DNA of 21,606 bases from Stramenopiles sp. TOSAG23-2 (lineage: Eukaryota; Sar), in contig LT649535.1 of assembly GCA_900128395.1 (NCBI GenBank), forward strand, positions 1-21,606, given 5' to 3'. Below the pieces are notes generated by a model. It was not told the origin of the DNA. It worked only from the letters and a program-made list of their open reading frames with translations, and did no database searches. The translations under genes and the position numbers were made by a program. Shown one piece after another: positions 17,094 to 21,606 of the stretch. Each line of letters opens with the position of its first letter. Position 1 is the first letter of the stretch.

Positions 17094-17661
17094 CTATTTC
17101 CATACCATTATAGTTCATGTTGGAAAAATTATATATATATATATGTTTCACAGTTTAAGAATGTTTAATGAATGTGGTTATGTTTATAATAGTAAATTAT
17201 TTATCGAGTATGAATTTTGTTTTTGTTATTTGTATTCTTCTATTGATATGATAGATATATATACAATGTATATCTATCTATATCTATTAGTAATTCTTAT
17301 ATATTACATCATGTTGTATTAATATTAGTAATGTAAATGTGCTAATATATATTACCTGGTATTAACATGCTAATCCATGTATATAGCAGGCTAAAAAAAA
17401 AGAAAAAAATTACCACAGGTATTGCGGTGCTATTTTTAGAAAAGAGTATATTCGCTTCCTGATGTTATAATGTGGTCTGATGGGTGGGATTTTGAATTCC
17501 GGAAAATCCGGTGTGCGTGTGTCGCAATATTTTTAAAAAATTACAGGTTGTGTTCCTCGTAATGAGTAAAGATTTAGTATACCATTTATATAGATTTATA
17601 TAGGTAGATATTGGATAATTCATAAAATCCAAAAATGGCCAATGATGTTTAATTAATTTGG
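17094..17661. other. Kinase upstream region and left inverted arm
   Basis: This AT-rich region holds the kinase 5' flank and, from 17201 to 17558, one arm of the long inverted repeat. Open stretches here are short and lack recognisable content. At about 17560-17660 there is plain AT-rich spacer leading to the MORN fragment. Confidence 0.5.
17201..17558. repeat. Left arm of long imperfect inverted repeat
   Basis: The arm matches the reverse complement of 21244-21606. Three blocks are exact: 17201-17255 against 21606-21552 (55 bp), 17382-17414 against 21408-21376 (33 bp, centred on poly-A) and 17487-17514 against 21370-21343 (28 bp, holding CCGGA-TTT-TCCGG on the other strand). The inner limit is CAGGTTGTGTTCCTC (17544-17558 against 21258-21244). 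Between blocks there are insertions and deletions; the left arm lacks about 15 bp near 17370 and has lost or gained sequence between the 33- and 28-bp blocks. Confidence 0.93.
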
Positions 17662-18170
17662 ATGAAAACTATATCAGGGACTTGGGCTGATGGTGATGTG
17701 TAAGAAGGAGAGTGGAAAGACGACAAGAAGCACGGGCAAGGGAAATATACTTTTGGCAAAGGCAAATGGGAAGGTGATGTGTATGAAGGAGAGTGGAAAG
17801 ACGACAAGAAGCACAGGCAAGGGAAATATACTTGGGTTGATGGTGATGTGTATGGCATGAAGGAGAGTGGAAAGACGGCAATAAATGGAATGTTGCAGGT
17901 TTATTTCGTAATGTCTTCTTATCACTTGAGCTCCTCATTATTACTACTAAACTACGTACAGTTCCAATTATCGGTGAAGTGAAAGAACGCGTTAATAATC
18001 ACTTTCCCAATGTTTTTTCGCGTAATGTAGAATTGTACCTAAAATTTACTTTCTTTGCCAATGTGAGCTTGGATGGAACAATAAATTTTAACCGTAGAAT
18101 ATTTACTATTAATTGTTTCCAACAATGGATGAATATTGTACTTTCAGCGTTGAAGAAATCTTCCAGTTAA
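17662..18170 (+). pseudogene. Decayed MORN-repeat protein gene
   Basis: From the ATG at 17662 the frame reads MORN repeats (GDVYEGEWKDDKKHGQGKYT type), which in intact proteins form beta-hairpins and often bind lipids or scaffold membranes. A TAA at 17701-17703 stands where the next repeat has tyrosine (GDV-stop-EGEWKD against GDVYEGEWKD). A 4-bp GCAT insertion at about 17854-17858 shifts frame inside the third unit. After it, another frame continues EGEWKDGNKWN and stays open to TAA at 18168-18170, giving about 90 further codons of unrecognised sequence rich in Phe, Asn and Val. Units are spaced 81 bp and 69 bp (27 and 23 codons); the first two are almost identical over about 60 bp. The stop and frameshift argue for a pseudogene, unless sequencing error explains both. 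Confidence 0.8.
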
Positions 18171-18179
18171 AACAACAAG

Positions 18180-18415
18180 TTAATTTCTTTGACAATGTGA
18201 GCGTGTAATGTAGAATTATATAAAATTAAAAATATAATTCTATGAAATTGTATTTAATAAATTCCAATTCCTACCGCACAAATATACACAAAATTGTAAA
18301 AATGCAAGAAAAGTTGGAATAAATAAAATGTTAACTGTATAAATGTTAACACTAATTGAACGATATTGTACTGCCAGCTTCGAAGATATCTAATCGTCCA
18401 GTTTGTCGTTTCAAT
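18180..18415. repeat. Degenerate duplicate of the MORN pseudogene tail
   Basis: Blocks of the pseudogene tail recur downstream in diverged form. TTCTTTGCCAATGTGAGC (18051) recurs as TTCTTTGACAATGTGAGC (18185). CGCGTAATGTAGAATT (18019) recurs as CGTGTAATGTAGAATT (18202). ATATTGTACTTTCAGCGTTG (18132) recurs as ATATTGTACTGCCAGCTTCG (18363), each followed by a GAAGA-ATCT-CCAGTT-like stretch. This indicates old tandem duplication of the tail segment, then decay. Confidence 0.65.
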
Positions 18416-18584
18416 TCCTCAATGTTTCAAACGTAGATTATATGTTTGTATTTTTAATAGTAAGTATATATGCTATGTTCTGATATATGTGTGTGAGCAT
18501 GTGTTGCGCATGTGTGTGGTGAGTGCAATATTGTACACAAATACAGTATGTTTATTCATTGTTATACATGTGTATGTCCCCACT

Positions 18585-18627
18585 ACCCGACATAAAACGG
18601 AGCAGCTCCTCTAATACCTAATCGGGT
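18585..18627. repeat. Nested hairpin
   Basis: ACCCGA (18585-18590) pairs with TCGGGT (18622-18627), and inside lies GGAGC-A-GCTCC (18599-18609). The outer arm directly abuts the first 48-bp direct repeat. Confidence 0.6.
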
Positions 18628-18769
18628 CCATTATCCATAAAAGTGGTGCGCCTACACAGCACTGGTTATTTTTCCATTCGTATTTATTAATTATTATAAA
18701 AAAAAAAAAATAATGAGGAGAGGGTCCATTTTCCATAAAAGTGATGCGCCTACACAGCACTGGTTATTT
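18624..18769. repeat. 48-bp direct repeat pair, 98-bp period
   Basis: Positions 18624-18671 and 18722-18769 match over 48 bp with two substitutions (A/T in GGGTCCATT-A/T-TCC and G/A in AAAGTG-G/A-TGCG). The intervening 50 bp is AT-rich and includes a 13-A run. Neither copy is coding. Confidence 0.9.
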
Positions 18770-18797
18770 GTGCATTGCCAATAACCAGTCCTGTGTA
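18751..18797. repeat. 17-bp inverted repeat (hairpin)
   Basis: TACACAGCACTGGTTAT (18751-18767) and ATAACCAGTCCTGTGTA (18781-18797) are complementary over 17 bp with one mismatch, around a 13-nt loop. The left arm is the end of the second 48-bp direct repeat. It could be a transposon-terminus remnant or an RNA hairpin. Confidence 0.8.
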
Positions 18798-18852
18798 CCT
18801 GTTAACCCGGAAGTAGGTAGGGAAATCGCATATATATAAGTACAATAGTTAG

Positions 18853-18970
18853 TAGTCCAAATAAGAATCACCATATTCAAGAGAAATTTAGCGATTTTTT
18901 AAAGAATATCCTGGTTAGCCATAGGGTTAGCGCAAAAACTTTTCAATTTCTGTGGTTCTTATTTAGACTA
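18853..18970. repeat. 118-bp element with 19-bp terminal inverted repeats
   Basis: TAGTCCAAATAAGAATCAC (18853-18871) and GTGGTTCTTATTTAGACTA (18952-18970) are complementary except for two positions. The interior (about 80 bp) contains GGTTAGCCATAGGGTTAGC. A TATATATAA stretch lies about 20 bp upstream (18831-18839). This fits a small MITE-like element or a structured non-coding RNA; the sequence does not decide. Confidence 0.65.
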
Positions 18971-19334
18971 TACCTGGTACTAATACGATTATAGGATACA
19001 CAGCAGTTATATTATTATTAATATAAATAATTAATATATATATATATTTACCCGGAGATGAAATATAAATAAAAAACAAAAATAAATTTATAGAAATACA
19101 CCATATGCTTTTTGTAGATTCTATAGATAATATACATTGTTATTATATGTAAATAAATATCTATATATATAATATATAGATATACATACTCCAGTTGTTG
19201 CTATATTTTTGGCTCAATATATATATATATATAGCGTGTGATATTTTTTTTTTTTTTTTACAAAAAAATTAGAGATAATAATAATACATGATATATTTAT
19301 ATATATATAAATAATATAAACAATATTAATTATT

Positions 19335-20273
19335 ATGTCGTTTTTAGGATTAGATATTGATGTCATAGCTTGTTTAAGAATGGGCGCGATTGGAGGTTTA
19401 GGTGCTATTCCTGGCACATTATGTGCGCACCCATGTGATGTAGTTAAAATTAATATGCAAATAGGTGGCTCTAGTTCATATCCAAATGCATTTAAAACTA
19501 TTATGGGAACAATAGGTAAAAATGGAAAGCCAATGGGAGTTTTAGGATTTTACCGTGGGTTGACTCCAGCAATTGAACAACGAATGGTTGCAAGAGGGCC
19601 TATGTTTTTAATTTCAGAACTTTATACACAAGTCGTAGAGAAAACAACGGGAATCACTGGAACGGGAGCTAGATTTGTTGGCTCCGTTGGCAGTGGGTAT
19701 ACAACAGGATTTTTAGCTGGTTTAGCAGAATATCGTAAAAAAATGTTAAGTCAATCCATTATCACTGCGAAAGAAGCTCGTTGGGGTAATATTATACGTA
19801 CTGCAACTAAATCAGGAAATACAAATTCACTTTTTCGTAGATTACATGCAGCTGGTGCTTGTTCTGCTGTATATGATAGTACTTTTTTTTCCACACAACA
19901 TCATTTAGCCACTGAACGAAATTTTTCACCACCTGTTAGTTATGGATCTGCAGCAGCAGCAGCAGTTACTGTAGCATTTTTATTTGATACGACCGTAGCA
20001 CGAATGATGGTCGTTGCACCATCAAAACCAGTCAAAACATTCTCACAACACGTTAAAGAATTAGTATGGAATGGAGCACCAAAAGTGGAAGGCCAAAATC
20101 CTATTGTTAGATGTTTACGTGGAGCACGTGTAGGTTTCCGTGGATTACCTGCAAGAATTGTTGAATTTGCTATTAGTTATTCCGTGACAGGATTTGTATC
20201 TATATATGTAGTGGCTTTCTTTGCAACAAAAGTAATGAGTGATAATAATAAAGATGATGAAGAAGAGAGATAG
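19335..20273 (+). CDS. Mitochondrial carrier family protein, substrate unknown
   Basis: A 312-residue protein with the three-repeat layout of SLC25 carriers, which move metabolites across the mitochondrial inner membrane. Repeat 1 has the full signature P33-x-D35-x-x-K38 (HPCDVVKINMQ) and the downstream FYRGLTP element (72-78). Repeat 2 keeps only an acidic/basic trace (L130-A-E132-Y-R-K135). Repeat 3 reads L216-F-D218-T-T-V-A-R223 where P-x-D-x-x-K-x-R is usual, with FRGLPAR at 268-274. The kink prolines of repeats 2 and 3 are thus lost, marking a divergent carrier. Hydrophobic segments are spread along the whole chain, and the tail is acidic and charged (DNNKDDEEER). Length fits the family (about 300). 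The ATG at 19335 is the first in frame before helix 1. It lies between the two inverted arms. The substrate cannot be read from these residues. Confidence 0.9.
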   Translation: MSFLGLDIDVIACLRMGAIGGLGAIPGTLCAHPCDVVKINMQIGGSSSYPNAFKTIMGTIGKNGKPMGVLGFYRGLTPAIEQRMVARGPMFLISELYTQVVEKTTGITGTGARFVGSVGSGYTTGFLAGLAEYRKKMLSQSIITAKEARWGNIIRTATKSGNTNSLFRRLHAAGACSAVYDSTFFSTQHHLATERNFSPPVSYGSAAAAAVTVAFLFDTTVARMMVVAPSKPVKTFSQHVKELVWNGAPKVEGQNPIVRCLRGARVGFRGLPARIVEFAISYSVTGFVSIYVVAFFATKVMSDNNKDDEEER

Positions 20274-20543
20274 ACAGCGAGATTAGAGAGAGCGGGCGGG
20301 ATCGAGCATGTTGAAGTTTCTGCTGATATATATTTCGTATGAAATTCCTAAAAAATGTTCGTTAATGTAAAGTACACGGTTTTTCGTAAATACTTTTTTG
20401 ATGTTTGTTAATTGACACAAATGATATCATACGACGAGTATAATATATTTAAAGCAATTTTTTTTATAAAATTTTAAAACCTCGTACTCATCATGATTAA
20501 TTCGTATCATACTCCTCCTCCAAAAGAACACCAGAAACGCAAC
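20274..20543. other. 3' spacer after the carrier
   Basis: A short purine-rich stretch directly after the stop (GAGAGAGCGGGCGGGATCGAGC) is followed by AT-rich sequence. It is bounded on the right by the stop of the minus-strand small ORF, so the two genes would be convergent. Nothing else is seen. Confidence 0.5.
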
Positions 20544-20936
20544 TTAAAATGGGACACGAGTGTATGCTGTACTATGAACATTACTGCCTTCATCATGATT
20601 AACATTCATGGCCACATCTGCTGGTTTAACTTGTGGTCTTTCAACAACAACGGTGGCTGGTGCTGCAGTGGTGGTGGTGGTGGTGGTAGGAGCAGCTGGT
20701 GCTGCTACTTTTTTACTGGAAGCTTTTACCTGTGGTTGTTCAAGATTTTTTGCTTTTCCGGAACTATCTTCTTCTTGTTATTGTTGTTGTTGTTGTTGTG
20801 TCATTATCATCAGTAAGTAACGATGCCATCGTTTCAATTTTTGTCTGGTATTTTCACTAACAATTATTATATATATATCTTTGTTTCTTTGCACTTTGCA
20901 CCTTTCTGTTTTCTTTCCTTCATTTTCACTATACAT
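20544..20936 (-). pseudogene. Small broken or frameshifted disordered-protein gene
   Basis: On the minus strand, 77 sense codons (20777 down to 20547, then TAA at 20544-20546) read like genuine disordered protein: QEEDSSGKAKN, an Ala/Pro stretch, seven Thr, then a polar tail ending TAYTRVPF. Codons such as GCA GCA CCA GCT GCT CCT look selected. The frame has no ATG after an in-frame TAA (20778-20780) that directly follows six CAA codons. Two 5' ends are possible. The same frame continues upstream to an ATG at 20936 (52 codons) interrupted only by that TAA. Or an ATG at 20829 (MASLLTDDND followed by Thr codons) is one base out of frame. A frameshift in the CAA tract, a CAA-to-TAA nonsense change, an assembly error or a missed tiny intron would each explain it. 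Function unknown. Confidence 0.5.
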
Positions 20937-21243
20937 TGATATACATTTAATTGTTTTTTAGTTTTTAGTTAGTAGTGTTGTAGTAGTAATTTTATTTGAT
21001 TCAAACCTATCAAACATATATCAAAATATCAAAATCAAAATTAAAATATCAAAATCCATGCCAAAAATGACACATCATAATTTATACTCTACCAAGTAAT
21101 AAGTATATTTACTAGGTACATACCATCACTATCACATACATGGATATAGCATGCAAGATCGACCTTATTCCCATTGTATTATTTGATAGGTATAATAGCA
21201 GATTTAGTATATGATATACTATTATAAGTACGAAGTGGAAAAA
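20937..21243. other. AT-rich spacer before the right inverted arm
   Basis: The spacer contains a run of diverged ATATCAAAA units (about 21016-21057) and one copy of TGGATATAGCA (21141-21151). No gene or RNA is supported. Confidence 0.5.
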
Positions 21244-21606
21244 GAGGAACACAACCTGCGATTTTATCAAAAAGAAGATTTTATAAAAATATTGCGACAC
21301 GCACACTATCAGAGAGGGTACAGTATATCGATAACTTCACTAACACCGGATTTTCCGGAATTCAAAATCCATACAGGTAATTTTTTTCTTTTTTTTTAGC
21401 CTGCTATATCCATGTGGATAGCTCTAGCTGGATATAGCATGTTAATAATATACCGTATGCACGTATGTGCGTATTAGAATAATAAAATTTAGCACATTAC
21501 TAATTATTACAGGTAATACATGATGTAGATAGATATATACATTGTATATATTCTATCATATCAATAGAAGAATACAAATAACAAAAACAAAATTCATACT
21601 CGATAA
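21244..21606. repeat. Right arm of long imperfect inverted repeat (open at window end)
   Basis: This is the reverse complement of 17201-17558, with exact 28-, 33- and 55-bp blocks. The 55-bp block runs to the last base, so the arm continues outside. This arm includes an open plus-strand stretch (about 21211-21399) that the left arm does not keep open, and a perfect 11-bp inverted pair TGCTATATCCA/TGGATATAGCA (21402-21412 and 21429-21439). In orientation it mirrors the sequence upstream of the kinase gene. Confidence 0.93.

Larger units (their letters stand above)
18171..19334. other. Repeat-rich spacer upstream of the carrier
   Basis: About 1.16 kb without a supported gene. It holds the decayed tail duplicate (to about 18415), a cluster of GC-richer short repeats and hairpins (18585-18800), a 118-bp inverted-repeat element (18853-18970), AT microsatellites (about 19033-19048, 19158-19180 and 19218-19232) and a 17-T run near 19243-19259. 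The AT-rich 5' leader of the carrier occupies the last 80 bp. Confidence 0.55.

Noticed and set aside
17649-17938. Minus-strand overlapping frames of 69-89 codons with LPSFHSPS-like repeats
   Set aside because: They are the antisense of the MORN repeats; the repeat pattern comes from the plus-strand units.
18880-18930. U6 snRNA
   Set aside because: Only a short ACAGAGA-like and TTAGC resemblance; the expected invariant surroundings and terminal T-run placement are absent.
20778-20780. Reassigned genetic code (TAA = Gln)
   Set aside because: TAA ends the coiled-coil, kinase, small secreted and protease genes at sensible protein ends, and no long gene here contains in-frame TAA.
20493-20820. 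Plus-strand open stretches (107 and 70 codons) with Gly/Val/Leu/Cys runs
   Set aside because: They are antisense of the Thr, Ala/Pro and CAA tracts of the minus-strand frame, which has more natural amino-acid use.
21211-21399. 62-codon plus-strand ORF in the right inverted arm as a gene
   Set aside because: The frame is not kept in the left arm (stop and deletions), it is short and matches nothing known; left only as a note on the arm.
1-21606. CRISPR arrays, bacterial operons, tRNA or rRNA genes
   Set aside because: No regularly spaced identical repeats with unique spacers, no cloverleaf with a T-loop consensus, no rRNA-like conserved blocks; gene content is eukaryotic.

Overview
The window is a strongly AT-rich stretch of nuclear DNA from a unicellular eukaryote. 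The evidence is eukaryote-only gene families (a two-domain soluble-type adenylyl cyclase, a MAPK-group kinase, a mitochondrial carrier, a Sfi1-like centrin-binding coiled-coil protein and MORN repeats), no operons or Shine-Dalgarno sites, and long AT-microsatellite spacers. All clear genes read as single open frames, even those of 1855 and 1659 codons, so introns are rare or absent. The standard code fits, with TAA and TAG as stops. The basal-body-type protein suggests a flagellated or centriole-bearing protist. I cannot name the lineage; a stramenopile-like or other intron-poor AT-rich flagellate is only a guess.

Layout. 1-641: unassigned sequence, then an exact 134-bp tandem duplication (434-701) that copies the 3' end of the next gene. 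642-6209 (-): giant coiled-coil protein with five dispersed Sfi1-like F-x-x-W motifs. 6981-7334 (+): small protein with a hydrophobic N-terminus, divergent from it. 7335-8037: spacer with a GC-rich repetitive patch. 8038-9714 (+): secreted cathepsin L-like protease with a Pro/Gly linker and an unrecognised C-terminal domain. 10400-15379 (-): soluble-type adenylyl cyclase with two cyclase domains, a degenerate P-loop NTPase and a helical tail. 15954-17093 (-): MAPK-family kinase with SQN at the usual T-x-Y site.

17201-21606: two diverged inverted arms (17201-17558 and 21244-21606, the second cut by the window end). They enclose a decayed MORN-repeat gene (17662-18170), a cluster of small direct and inverted repeats (18585-18970), an intact mitochondrial-carrier gene (19335-20273, +) and a small broken or frameshifted ORF on the minus strand (20544 to about 20830 or 20936).

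The genes show no shared pathway. The cyclase and kinase are both signalling genes on the same strand, but a 574-bp spacer separates them and co-regulation is not evident. The most useful leads are the inverted arms, which predict a kinase-gene relative just beyond the right edge; the kinase's non-canonical activation loop; the cyclase's lost P-loop lysine; and the protease's C-terminal domain.
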